Shown here: piece by piece, positions 51,471 through 59,754 of the stretch | Layout: each line of letters opens with the position of its first letter | How positions within the stretch are numbered: position 1 is the first letter of the stretch | Origin: Candidatus Woesearchaeota archaeon | Lineage (GTDB): Archaea > Nanobdellota > Nanobdellia > Woesearchaeales > JAFGPW01 | Assembly (NCBI GenBank): GCA_016935985.1 | Contig: JAFGPW010000001.1 | Location: 62,001-126,000, forward strand | Length of the DNA: 64,000 bases | Direction: 5' to 3' | Program-made: the position numbers and the translations under genes | The notes under the pieces: model-generated | What the model was told of the DNA's origin: nothing | What the model saw: the letters and a program-made list of their open reading frames with translations, nothing else | The model's database searches: none

Positions 51471-51535
51471 GGCTCCCTTGGCACACTTCTTTCAACAACC
51501 ACCCCCCCAAAACCAAACCCACACTCAAGGGAGCC
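51471..51535. repeat. Hairpin 2 of a pair: stem GGCTCCCTTG, same loop
   Basis: GGCTCCCTTG pairs perfectly with CAAGGGAGCC around TTCTTTCAACAACCACCCCC and AAAACCAAACCC. Three stem pairs differ from hairpin 1 with both sides changed, so pairing was kept. It ends 15 bases before the HD-domain gene. Confidence 0.75.
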
Positions 51536-51550
51536 ATTGATTCTTTTCTC

Positions 51551-52108
51551 ATGGCAGCAGGGATCATCACCGAGGAACGCGCACTCGCCCTCCTCAGGAA
51601 GCATGCGCGCCGGCAATCGGATCCGGGCGCGTACCGCATCATACTCAAGCATGCGCGCGCCGTCCAGACGGTCGCGATGCGCATCGCGCGACGGATCGCG
51701 AAGCGGAGGAAGGTGGACCTCGAGTTCGTCAGGACCGCGGCGCTGCTGCACGACATCGGCAGGTTCAGGTGCCCGCCTCGCACCGGCGGGAGCATCAGGC
51801 ACGGCGTCGTGGGCGCCGAGATTATGCGCGAGGAAGGGCTCGAGCGCTACGCCCGGGTATGCGAGCGGCATCTCGGCGCAGGCATCACGGTCGCCGACAT
51901 CGAGCGCCAGGGGCTGCCGCTGCCCAAGCGGCCGTATGTCCCACGCACCGTCGAGGAGAAGATAGTGACCATGGCAGACAACCTGATCATCGACAGTCGG
52001 GAGGCGCCGCTCCGGAACGTGCTCGACAGGTATGAGCGCGAGCTCGGATACGCGTACGCGAAACGTATCAAGCGGCTCGACGCCTCGCTCAGGAAGCTGA
52101 TGAGGTGA
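51551..52108 (+). CDS. HD-domain phosphohydrolase
   Basis: 185 residues. His in ILKHARAVQTVAMRI, the HD pair in LLHDIGRFRC, RHGVVGAEIMREEGL and CERHLG, and MADNLI near the end match the metal site of HDIG-type hydrolases. A nucleotide or phosphodiester substrate is likely. The twin hairpins lie directly upstream and may regulate it; the following gene starts 5 bases later. Confidence 0.86.
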   Translation: MAAGIITEERALALLRKHARRQSDPGAYRIILKHARAVQTVAMRIARRIAKRRKVDLEFVRTAALLHDIGRFRCPPRTGGSIRHGVVGAEIMREEGLERYARVCERHLGAGITVADIERQGLPLPKRPYVPRTVEEKIVTMADNLIIDSREAPLRNVLDRYERELGYAYAKRIKRLDASLRKLMR

Positions 52109-52113
52109 TAGCG

Positions 52114-52458
52114 ATGAAGAATCTCCATGTGCGGTTCACAAGGTATGTGAAGACGGCCAAGCGCGAACTGGGCAACCACACGCTCAATGTCCCGGTCCTC
52201 TACCAGACGCTTTCCGGATACCAGAAGGTGGCGCGGGGGTTCATGCGGGAGCACGGCATGGTCGAGGGGAAGGGCTTCACCGACCTCGGCGTCCAGCTCG
52301 ACAAGTTCCTGAGGGCGACGGCCGACATCCAGCAATATATCACCAAAGGCCTGTTCTGGGACAACATCAACAAGATAGCGGACTGGCTCGAACGGGCGGA
52401 GAGCGCGCTCAAGGCGGCGGCAGAGATCGCCGAGCTCGAGAAGAAGGAGCTCGACTGA
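52114..52458 (+). CDS. Small helical protein, unknown
   Basis: 114 residues from ATG 52114 behind GAGGTGATAGCG; the track GTG start overlaps the HD stop. Basic N-terminus (KNLHVRFTRYVKTAKRELGN), then helices with LDKFLRATADIQQYITKGLF and an acidic C-terminus. Co-transcribed with the HD gene. Not recognised. Confidence 0.7.
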   Translation: MKNLHVRFTRYVKTAKRELGNHTLNVPVLYQTLSGYQKVARGFMREHGMVEGKGFTDLGVQLDKFLRATADIQQYITKGLFWDNINKIADWLERAESALKAAAEIAELEKKELD

Positions 52459-52517
52459 TACGCACTGGAACCGGAGCAGCACAAGCTTTTTATGCTGCTC
52501 CAGGCTCCGACTGACGC

Positions 52518-53774
52518 ATGAGGACCAACTGCATCCGCTGCAAAGGCTCCGAGCCGCAGAAGTACTGCGGCAGGGCCTTCTGCCCGATCATCGCGAAGTC
52601 CGAGGCGGCCTTCAAGGTCCAGGATGTCATCGCAGGCCGCGATTTCCTGCACGCGACCGACGGTGTCGCGCCGACGCCGTTCGTCGGCAGGTACGGCTAT
52701 CCGCACGTGAAGGTGGGAATCCTCAACGTCTCGGAACCTGAGCGCGACGCGATGCTCTACGACGCGCCGCGGACCTGGGCGGCTGACGGCTACTCGATTC
52801 CGGAGATCGTCGGGCTCCGCTCAGCGCTCGTCAACTCGCGGTTCGAGGCATCGATCACCAGCGTGCGCGATCCCGACAAGTTCCTCGAGGCGAGCCAGGA
52901 GGTGGGACTCTCGGCACGGCCGGTCGACATCGAGTTCACGCTCAAGGACACTCCCCGGTTCAGGATGAATTTCCAGCCGTACATGGCGCCGACCGGCCCG
53001 AACGCCGAGCTCGAGGACCTCGACCTGACCTCGAACCCGCGGATACCGAAGCAGGTCGACGCCGCGGTGGGTGACACCGGGCTCAAGGCGGCCGATGCGG
53101 TGGGCGAGCTCTTCCTCCGCGGGCATGACGAGAACTACCTCTCGCGGATCCTCTCGGTGGGGACGCTCGGGCTTGCGGAGAACCGCAAGCTCGTCCCGAC
53201 CAGGTGGTCGATCACCGCTGTCGACGATATGGTCTCCAAGCGCCTGCTCGAGCAGGTCAAGGAGTACCGGGAGGCCGACTGCCAGGCCTTCTTCGGCTCG
53301 TACCTGGGAAACCACTTCCTGGTCCTGCTGTTCCCGCGGGAATGGGGCTACGAGCTCTTCGAGACCTACATGCCGGAAGCGTCCTGGAACATCGGCAACA
53401 AGATGGACTACACGACAGACTGGGAGCCGTATAAGGGGAGGACATCCTATGCCGAGAACTGCACCGGCGGCTACTACGCGGTCAGGCTCGCGCTCGCCGA
53501 GAAGCTCAAGAGCATGCGGCGGCAGGCCTCGTGCCTCGTCATCAGGACGATCACCGGCGAGTATGCCGTGCCGCTCGGGGTCTGGGTGGTGAGGGAGGCG
53601 ATGCGTAAAGCGCTCGGCTCGAAGCCGCTCAGGTTCGGCTCCGCCGAAGAGCTGCTCGAGCACGCCCGCACCCTCATCAAGGGGCGGTTCAAGTACGATG
53701 TCGGGATGTTCCTCCAGGAGAGCATGCTGCTCGCCTCGATGCGCCAGAGGCGGCTCCAGGATTTCTTCGGCTGA
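52518..53774 (+). CDS. nreA: DNA repair protein NreA
   Basis: 418-residue archaeal Nre protein linked to repair of interstrand and methylation damage. N-terminal Cys-rich zinc site CIRC..YCGRAFC (Cys5, 8, 17, 22), conserved GVAPTPFVGRYGYPHVKVGI, a long central domain with FGSYLGNHFLVLLFPREWGYE and YTTDWEPYKGRTSYAENCTG, and a C-terminal PIP box QRRLQDFFG for PCNA binding. Starts about 28 bases after AGCTTTTTATG. Confidence 0.94.
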   Translation: MRTNCIRCKGSEPQKYCGRAFCPIIAKSEAAFKVQDVIAGRDFLHATDGVAPTPFVGRYGYPHVKVGILNVSEPERDAMLYDAPRTWAADGYSIPEIVGLRSALVNSRFEASITSVRDPDKFLEASQEVGLSARPVDIEFTLKDTPRFRMNFQPYMAPTGPNAELEDLDLTSNPRIPKQVDAAVGDTGLKAADAVGELFLRGHDENYLSRILSVGTLGLAENRKLVPTRWSITAVDDMVSKRLLEQVKEYREADCQAFFGSYLGNHFLVLLFPREWGYELFETYMPEASWNIGNKMDYTTDWEPYKGRTSYAENCTGGYYAVRLALAEKLKSMRRQASCLVIRTITGEYAVPLGVWVVREAMRKALGSKPLRFGSAEELLEHARTLIKGRFKYDVGMFLQESMLLASMRQRRLQDFFG

Positions 53775-53816
53775 GCGATACTTTTATAAAGGGCCCCCGA
53801 TTCCTTTGAAGCCACC

Positions 53817-54074
53817 ATGAAAGCGGTCATCGTCAATTTCAGGAGCGCCCGGCACCACCAGTCGACGAACCAGATGGTTATCTGTGTCGAGGGCGTCGAC
53901 TCCAAGGAGAAGGCGGCGGCGCTCGTGGGCAGGAAGGTCGTCTGGACGAGCCCGGCGAAGAAGGCGATTGCAGGGAAGGTCTCTGCGACGCACGGCAACT
54001 CAGGCGCGGTGCGGGCGATCTTCGAGACCGGCATGCCCGGCCAGAGCGTCGGCAGCCAGGTCACGATAGAATAG
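53817..54074 (+). CDS. rpl35ae: 50S ribosomal protein eL33 (L35Ae)
   Basis: 85 residues: VNFRSARHHQSTNQMVICVE, then AAALVGRKVVWTSPAKKAIA, then GKVSATHGNSGAVRAIFETGMPG, the L35Ae signature including the conserved HG.G.VRA.F stretch. The box ACTTTTATAAAG lies about 30 bases upstream. The stop codon falls inside a 17-base tandem repeat. Confidence 0.95.
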   Translation: MKAVIVNFRSARHHQSTNQMVICVEGVDSKEKAAALVGRKVVWTSPAKKAIAGKVSATHGNSGAVRAIFETGMPGQSVGSQVTIE

Positions 54075-54101
54075 GCTCTTTCTTAGAATAGGCTCTTTCT
54101 T
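54068..54101. repeat. Exact 17-base tandem duplication
   Basis: AGAATAGGCTCTTTCTT occurs twice head to tail across the eL33 stop. The copy GCTCTTTCTT can also pair with AAGAAAGGAAAAAGAGC just downstream, giving a terminator-like hairpin between convergent genes. Confidence 0.6.
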
Positions 54102-54138
54102 GAGAACAGGCGAAGAAAGGAAAAAGAGCGTGACCGCT

Positions 54139-54531
54139 CTACGTTATCACGAACGCCGCGATCACGAGGAAGATCCCCTCGATCACGAAGAGCACGTTGA
54201 ACACCGTCGAGGTCAGGAATGGGATCGTGAACTGGACCACCCCGAAGCTGAAGAGCAGCGGGATCAGGCCGATCGCGAGCACCACGAGCCCGACGATGAA
54301 GGTCACCTTGCCGATACCCTCCTGCATCCCTTCCATGAAGGCCTCGATGATGAGGTAGAGGCCGCCGGCGGCGATGATGTACAGGATGACCTGTCCGACG
54401 AGCCCCAGCAGGAATTCAGGCACGTTGAATCCCACGACGCCGAACTGGTTGAGCAGCGGGATGCCGCCGAGCGCAAGGAGGATGAGGCCGAGCACCAGGC
54501 TGATTAGGTTTTTCGGTTCGTTGATAGCCAT
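54139..54531 (-). CDS. Four-helix membrane protein, unknown
   Basis: 130 residues in two similar halves: LVLGLILLALGGIPLLNQFG and GLVVLAIGLIPLLFSFGVVQ, each followed by another membrane helix, so an internal duplication of a two-helix unit is likely. No catalytic residues. Own promoter box GTTTTATATACC on the minus strand about 50 bases upstream. Confidence 0.75.
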   Translation of the reverse strand: MAINEPKNLISLVLGLILLALGGIPLLNQFGVVGFNVPEFLLGLVGQVILYIIAAGGLYLIIEAFMEGMQEGIGKVTFIVGLVVLAIGLIPLLFSFGVVQFTIPFLTSTVFNVLFVIEGIFLVIAAFVIT

Positions 54532-54718
54532 GCACCAATCACCTCGATACGGGTAACAGGACTCTTCCTATCTTCGCTGGTATATAAAACTTTTGCTGCT
54601 CCCCGAGCAATCGGGGCAGGCTGGTGTCGCCTCTGGCCGATGGAAAGTTTTAAATACTAGCAAGCCGAGAATTACCGTTTGAAGTAGCTCTAGGTTTAGG
54701 CGAGCACAGGTGCCCTGC

Positions 54719-56503
54719 ATGACGTTCACGAAGAGGCTCACGGTTCTTTCTTCGGTCGTCCTCTCCGCAACGCTCGAGGCGCAGCTCGTCTTCGCGCAGC
54801 GGCGGGGCGGCTGGTGGGACTCGATCCTCAACTCGATCGAAGGGGTCCTCGGTGGCATCATCTCGCGCGAGAACCTCATCGCCTATTTCGCCGGCTTCCT
54901 CGTCCCGTTCGCGATGGTCTACGCGCTGCTCGGCACGATCAAGGTCTTCGGCGAGCAGAAGGGGCCGCGTGTCGGCCTCGCTGTCGCGTTCGCGATGATT
55001 GCGCTCGCGTCTCCTGACTACCGCGAGATGCTCATGGGCCTCGGCGGCGACATCCTGATGATCATCACGATCATCCTCATCGTCTTCCTGCTGCTCATCG
55101 GCCTTGCGCGGCTGAACGCCGCGCGGAAGGAGGCGAGCGCGGCGTCCTCCGCGGCTGGCGCGGAGTACGAGCAGGCGAAATCGCAGTATTACCAGGGCCG
55201 CGCCGAGAAGAACAAGGAGAAGAACGAATGGCGCGAGGCGAGGCAGGAGCTGAAGAAGGGCGGCAAGAAACGCGAGCGCGAGCGCCAGGCGATGAGGAAG
55301 ATCGACTGGGGCAAGTGGTGGAATGTGACGAAGAAGCGCGGCGAGGTTCTGAACAAGCTGCGCAACTACCTCCGCGCGCTCCAGCATGTCTCCGACTCTG
55401 ACGAGGGAGCCAAGCTCAAGGAGAACGCCATGAAGGAGGTAGCGGTCGCGATCGACCTCTCCAAGAAGGACGAAGAGAGGCTCATGAAGGACTTCGAGAT
55501 GGAGATGAGCAAGGCGAAGACCGTCGAGTTCAAGTTCACCGACGACGAGCTCAACGACGTCGCGAAGCTCGACAAGATCTTCTCCGAGATGGTCGACAAC
55601 ATCAAGAAGCGGCTGAACGTCAAGCCCTGGGTGAAGGTCAGAGGGGCCGACGGGAAGGAGATCAACTATATCGACCGCCTCAGGGAGCATGCCAAGCGGG
55701 CGGCAGAGACGGTACACAACCTCCACAAGCAGAAGGAGGGGCTCTTCGCGCGGGTGGAGAGCGATTACCAGAACTTCAGGCAGCGCCATGAGCGCTTCGG
55801 GGAGATCGAGAAGGAGATGCAGGGGCAGGTCTACAACAACGACTTCCCGGCCGCCGCCCAGAGCATCAACGAGCTGCTCAACCTCGACCGGGAGATGGCC
55901 ATCTATCAGAATGACATGCAGAAGAGCATGGAAGCCATCAAGCAGTGGAATGAGCAAGCCGAGAAGTACAGGGGGTTCATCACCAAGGACGAGACCGCTC
56001 TGCAAGCCCAGGTCGACCACCTGTATGAGGACATGAAGAAGGTGATGGACGATTATACGAAGACCATGGCAGCGCTCGGCAAGGTGCAGGACGCGTACAA
56101 GCGGCATGTCCTCCACTCAACAAATATCAAGAGCGCGACGCAGCCGGTGACGCTCTCTCTCACGCCGGGAAGGTCAGAGACGATACAGGTCAACAAGGAC
56201 TACGCCGACAAGGTCATCCGGCAGATCAAGAAGGTAAAGTATCATGGTGTCGCGACAATACCCGATGACCTGACTCATTTCAATATGCATTTCAGTTCGG
56301 CAGCGCCCGCCGGCCCGCAGGTCGATTTCGTCAACAGGGTCTATAAGTATCTCAAGCGGCTCGAGCCGGACAACATGAACAAGCGGGTCTTCGCTGATAT
56401 CAAAAGGCTCTATGAGGATGGCAGAGGGGGAGCGGCGAAGGCGTTGCTCGGCAACGCCAGCCACTGGATCGGCATCTCACATGATGCTATCAATAATATA
56501 TAG
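54719..56503 (+). CDS. Secreted or membrane protein with long coiled-coil domain
   Basis: 594 residues from ATG 54719 behind AGGTG. Signal-like start (TKRLTVLSSVVLSATLEAQL with VFAQRR cleavage-like end), two or more membrane spans (LIAYFAGFLVPFAMVYALLG and ILMIITIILIVFLLLIGLAR), then about 400 residues of charged coiled coil and a C-terminal domain with VTLSLTPGRSETIQVNKDYA. No family recognised. Followed by a small acidic-basic helical gene 10 bases later. Box GTTTTAAATACT near 54647. Confidence 0.75.
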   Translation: MTFTKRLTVLSSVVLSATLEAQLVFAQRRGGWWDSILNSIEGVLGGIISRENLIAYFAGFLVPFAMVYALLGTIKVFGEQKGPRVGLAVAFAMIALASPDYREMLMGLGGDILMIITIILIVFLLLIGLARLNAARKEASAASSAAGAEYEQAKSQYYQGRAEKNKEKNEWREARQELKKGGKKRERERQAMRKIDWGKWWNVTKKRGEVLNKLRNYLRALQHVSDSDEGAKLKENAMKEVAVAIDLSKKDEERLMKDFEMEMSKAKTVEFKFTDDELNDVAKLDKIFSEMVDNIKKRLNVKPWVKVRGADGKEINYIDRLREHAKRAAETVHNLHKQKEGLFARVESDYQNFRQRHERFGEIEKEMQGQVYNNDFPAAAQSINELLNLDREMAIYQNDMQKSMEAIKQWNEQAEKYRGFITKDETALQAQVDHLYEDMKKVMDDYTKTMAALGKVQDAYKRHVLHSTNIKSATQPVTLSLTPGRSETIQVNKDYADKVIRQIKKVKYHGVATIPDDLTHFNMHFSSAAPAGPQVDFVNRVYKYLKRLEPDNMNKRVFADIKRLYEDGRGGAAKALLGNASHWIGISHDAINNI

Positions 56504-56513
56504 GTGAATCGGT

Positions 56514-56930
56514 ATGGCACTCTTTTCCATGAAGGGCGATCGGGGCGTCGACCGCACGGTCGTGCGCCTGGTGAGGAAGGTCTGGCATGAGGAGGCGGGC
56601 GAGCTCTCGGACGAGCAGAAGGCCAAGCGCTTGGACGAGAAGAATAAGGTGTTCGAGGAGGCGAAGCACCTCGAGTCGGCGATGGACCACATCGCGAGGG
56701 AGTGGGATATGGGCCGCGACGCAGAGCATCTCATCCATATCATCGAGTTCCGGCTCGCGAACCGCAAGGCCGGAGTCAGGGATCAGGTCAAGCACCTGCT
56801 TGGGAGGGGGAAGCTGCCACGGCCGCTCGCCCAGGCGCTCATCGACAAGGCGAACGCGCTCGAGAACCATATCAGGAGCAACGTGAACCAGTCGCGTCGC
56901 GAGGACCGGCGGATCAGGGGCGCCGCATAA
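56514..56930 (+). CDS. Small helical protein coupled to the coiled-coil gene
   Basis: 138 residues, helical, charged: RTVVRLVRKVWHEEAGELSD, LESAMDHIAREWDMGRDAEH, then VKHLLGRGKLPRPLAQALID. No known motif. It starts 10 bases after the membrane coiled-coil gene behind TAGGTGA, so the two proteins probably act together. Confidence 0.7.
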   Translation: MALFSMKGDRGVDRTVVRLVRKVWHEEAGELSDEQKAKRLDEKNKVFEEAKHLESAMDHIAREWDMGRDAEHLIHIIEFRLANRKAGVRDQVKHLLGRGKLPRPLAQALIDKANALENHIRSNVNQSRREDRRIRGAA

Positions 56931-56953
56931 CTTTCCTTCGTCGCTCTTTTCTC

Positions 56954-57367
56954 TCACTGGCTCAGCAGCATGTCGAAGGCAGAGCCGGTCATGATCGCCA
57001 CGAATTCTGCCGAGAGTATCGAGACCGCGAAGGTTGCTGCCGGGTCGCCGAGCGAGACCTTCCCAAAGAAGATTATGATGAACCCTACCACCACCGCCAT
57101 CGCGACCCAGACGATGACGATGCGCTTCAGGCCCTTGAACGCGGCGGTCGCAGGCGAATACTTCCTCGATGCGAGGAGGTAGTAATAGCCGAACATCGCA
57201 AGGAGCGTCACCGCGTTGAGCGAGACCGCAGTCACGATCCCAAGCGAGACGAGCGCGTTCCAGAAGGACGGCAGCAGCAGCCACGGCGCGCCGAGCACGA
57301 CGACGCCGATGATCATGTTGAAGAGGTTCTCGACGGTGAAACGGTCCACCCACCTATGATCGAGCAT
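56954..57367 (-). CDS. DUF2391-like membrane protein, short form
   Basis: 137 residues with four membrane spans (NMIIGVVVLGAPWLLLPSFW at the start; FAVSILSAEFVAIMTGSAFD at the end). The ending, with a short hydrophobic span before Phe-Asp, resembles its upstream neighbour, so the pair are paralogues. Function unknown. Confidence 0.75.
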   Translation of the reverse strand: MLDHRWVDRFTVENLFNMIIGVVVLGAPWLLLPSFWNALVSLGIVTAVSLNAVTLLAMFGYYYLLASRKYSPATAAFKGLKRIVIVWVAMAVVVGFIIIFFGKVSLGDPAATFAVSILSAEFVAIMTGSAFDMLLSQ

Positions 57368-57383
57368 TTGGCATCACCTGGTC

Positions 57384-57929
57384 TTAGTCAACAAGGAAGT
57401 CGAACGTTACAGCCCCCACGAGCGCGACGGTCTGGACGGCGAGAACGTCGGTCATCACGTCGGCGGTCGTCATCGCGGCCGAGAGCTTGCCGAAGAGCGC
57501 GAGGAGGGTCACCACCACCGCGAAGACGGTGAGGTAGACGTAGAAGACCCGTTTCACCAGAGCCTTGGTGAAGTGCGCGTCATATGAGAGGGTCTTCCGG
57601 TACGCGTGGTAGAGGGTCACCACCACCGCGAGGACGACGATGAGGTGCAGGAACAGCACGCTCTCGGCGGCGACCCCTGAGAGGAATATCCAGAAGTCCC
57701 GCGAGAAGAACGCGGGGCCGCCGAAGACGACAGCACCAACCACCGCCTGGCCGAGGTCGGCGAGCGAGAAGTGGCTGACGTCGTTCGTGTGCTCGAGGTC
57801 GCGGATGATCCGGCGCTCGTAGCCTTCGAGACGCTGCTCACCCTTGGACTGCCGGTCGAGCCGCAGCAGGATCTCCTTCTGGAGCTCCTTTATCTCACGC
57901 ACTTCTTTTTCCAGCCCCCCTGGTTCCAT
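57384..57929 (-). CDS. DUF2391-like membrane protein, long form
   Basis: 181 residues from ATG 57929, just downstream of the minus-strand box AAGTATATAAACC; the track ORF adds 35 unrelated residues. The first 50 residues are a coiled helix (KEVREIKELQKEILLRLDRQ), then four membrane spans (LGQAVVGAVVFGGPAFFSRD to VLAVQTVALVGAVTFDFLVD). Resembles DUF2391/TIGR02587-type integral membrane proteins. Operon with the short form, 16 bases apart. Confidence 0.78.
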   Translation of the reverse strand: MEPGGLEKEVREIKELQKEILLRLDRQSKGEQRLEGYERRIIRDLEHTNDVSHFSLADLGQAVVGAVVFGGPAFFSRDFWIFLSGVAAESVLFLHLIVVLAVVVTLYHAYRKTLSYDAHFTKALVKRVFYVYLTVFAVVVTLLALFGKLSAAMTTADVMTDVLAVQTVALVGAVTFDFLVD

Positions 57930-58033
57930 ACCATATCCGAGGAAAACATGGTTTATATACTTTTCTGATTCCCGAGAGGTGCGAAATGTTTTTATAGGAA
58001 CTGCGGCTTTGATGACGCAGGAAAAGAGGTGCA

Positions 58034-58759
58034 ATGATGAACATCACGCTCAACGAGCAGCCGCAGCGGCCGCTCATCATAGTCGGATATCCCGGCTTCG
58101 GCCTGATTGGCACTATCACCACCGAGTTCCTGATCGAGCATCTGAAGATGCGCCAGATCGGGAAGGTCAGGCTCGACCACATGGCGCCAATGGTCGCAAT
58201 CCACCAGAAGCGGCTCGTCGACCCGATTGGCGTCTTCTACGACAACAAGCAGAACATCGTCGTGCTGCACGTCGTGACCCAGGCGAAGGGGATTGAAGGC
58301 GAAATCGCGAAGGGTTTCCTCGACATCGCCGACAGGCTCGACGCCTATCGCATCCTCTCGCTCGAGGGTGTGGGATCGATGCTGCCGCCTGAGGCTCAGC
58401 CCAAGGACACCAACGTGTATTACTACACCTCGAACGACGGCCTGAAGGAAGAGATCGCGAAGAAGACCGGCTACCAGCAGCTCGATGAGGGCATCGTGAT
58501 AGGTGTCACGAGCGTGCTCCTCATGGACACGCGGCGGGACCTCGTGTGCTTCTTCGCCGAGGCGCACTCACAATTGCCTGATTCGAAAGCTGCAGCGAAG
58601 ATCATCGAAGGATTGGACAGATACCTCGGGCTTGAGGTCGATTACCAGCCGCTGCTCGCGTCAGCAGCCAAGTTCGAGGCCAAGCTCAAGGGGCTCATGG
58701 AGCAGGCGCAGGTTACCCAAGAGCAGGCCGACAAGAAGACCATGAGCTATGTCGGGTAA
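58034..58759 (+). CDS. PAC2-family protein
   Basis: 241 residues. Starts with PLIIVGYPGFGLIGTITTEF, a hallmark of the PAC2 fold, with VVLHVVTQAKGIEGEIAKGF, ILSLEGVGSM and DTRRDLVCFFAEAHSQLPD further on. Eukaryotic and some archaeal members are proteasome-assembly chaperones; others have unknown roles. AGAGGTGCA precedes the ATG. An AT-rich gap of almost 1 kb follows. Confidence 0.88.
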   Translation: MMNITLNEQPQRPLIIVGYPGFGLIGTITTEFLIEHLKMRQIGKVRLDHMAPMVAIHQKRLVDPIGVFYDNKQNIVVLHVVTQAKGIEGEIAKGFLDIADRLDAYRILSLEGVGSMLPPEAQPKDTNVYYYTSNDGLKEEIAKKTGYQQLDEGIVIGVTSVLLMDTRRDLVCFFAEAHSQLPDSKAAAKIIEGLDRYLGLEVDYQPLLASAAKFEAKLKGLMEQAQVTQEQADKKTMSYVG

Positions 58760-58856
58760 AATATAGTTTTATTCTTTCTAATTATTAATTAAAGTTTTTA
58801 ATCGTATTTCCCTGAACCCTCACTTTTAAGGGCATTACTGATAGGTTTTTAATTAT

Positions 58857-58870
58857 TTTCAATATTGAAA
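58857..58870. repeat. Perfect palindrome TTTCAATATTGAAA
   Basis: 14-base perfect palindrome in the AT-rich gap; an identical copy is at 60492-60505 and a one-base variant at 22124. Confidence 0.5.
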
Positions 58871-59084
58871 TTATTTTATGGATCGTATTCAGGCTACCTA
58901 GACCCACCCGTGTTATACAAAATAACTATTTCAATAATTGTATTAATATATTTATTTTATCAAATATGTTTTATATACTACTTTTTATATAACAATTGTT
59001 ATAATATATTTATTGTATTGGTATTATTTGTTGACTAAAAGTTGTAGGAGATGATAATAGTATTGTAAATATTTCGCTGGTAAT

Positions 59085-59385
59085 TTACTGCTTTCCGGGT
59101 TGACGATTCCGATTATCACGTCCATTCTGAGTTCGGGAAAAACAACGCAAACCCTTTGAAGGTAGCGAGAGGCCGAGCGAATCCAGAGAAAACAAAGCTG
59201 TGGAGTGAGGCCAAGAACCCGCATCACCTCACTCGACAGCGTCGATGTCGGCATAGTCCCATACAGTCCCCGCCAACCCTTGTGACACACCGTCAAAGAG
59301 CCTATTCCCGTTCGAGAAGGGGGCTTCTCAGGCGAAAGCCCCGCGAAGTCTTCTGTCGACATGATACCATAAATCGTAGCGTTTT
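59085..59385. ncRNA. GC-rich structured island in a 1-kb AT-rich gap
   Basis: The gap 58760-59754 has no convincing gene; ORFs of 112 and 118 residues lie on opposite strands of the same stretch and show no family. A GC-rich block of about 300 bases stands out. It holds a 14-base hairpin GCTGTGGAGTGAGG/CCTCACTCGACAGC with one mismatch (59197-59240), an outer stem GCCGA/TCGGC around it, and GGGGCTT/AAGCCCC (59320-59342). This looks like a non-coding RNA; class and strand are not known. Confidence 0.4.
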
Positions 59386-59652
59386 TCCCGTCCTGTCAGG
59401 GATCTTCCCAGAATCAGCGATTTTTCCTGTGTCTGATTATTCGGGATCATGCCGAATCATCAGCGAACTATATGACTATGGTGTTGTATGTACTGAAAAC
59501 CTGTTTTTTTAGACGGTAGTTAAGTTGCTGTAGGATGAGATTGCACATCTTTTGGCCTCTATCGCAGCCGATTTATATAGAGTGGGTGCGAGAGTGATGG
59601 AATCCTGGGCCTCATGACCTTTCTGATTGAAATTTTTAAGAAGTGGTAAAAA

Positions 59653-59681
59653 GTTATTATTCATAATAACGACAACTGTCG
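59653..59681. promoter_or_regulatory. Two adjacent perfect inverted repeats before a TATA box
   Basis: GTTATTAT-TC-ATAATAAC (59653-59670) directly joins CGACA-AC-TGTCG (59670-59681), 10 bases ahead of AAAAATATAAATA. Probably an operator of the following HTH gene. Confidence 0.55.
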
Positions 59682-59754
59682 GAATTATCCAAAAATATAA
59701 ATAGGAGCTCAGACTACCTGTTCCATAGGACAGGAAACAAAGGAGGTGGCAACC

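Noticed and set aside
51347-51535. Mobile-element ends or att sites
   Set aside because: The two elements are hairpins in the same orientation with different stems and no transposase or integrase nearby.
54650-56116. 488-residue minus-strand ORF rich in Leu and Val
   Set aside because: Antisense shadow of the Glu/Lys-rich coiled-coil gene; the composition mirrors that gene.
59024-59512. ORFs of 112 (minus) and 118 (plus) residues
   Set aside because: Overlapping on opposite strands in a block with strong hairpins; no recognisable domain or ribosome site.
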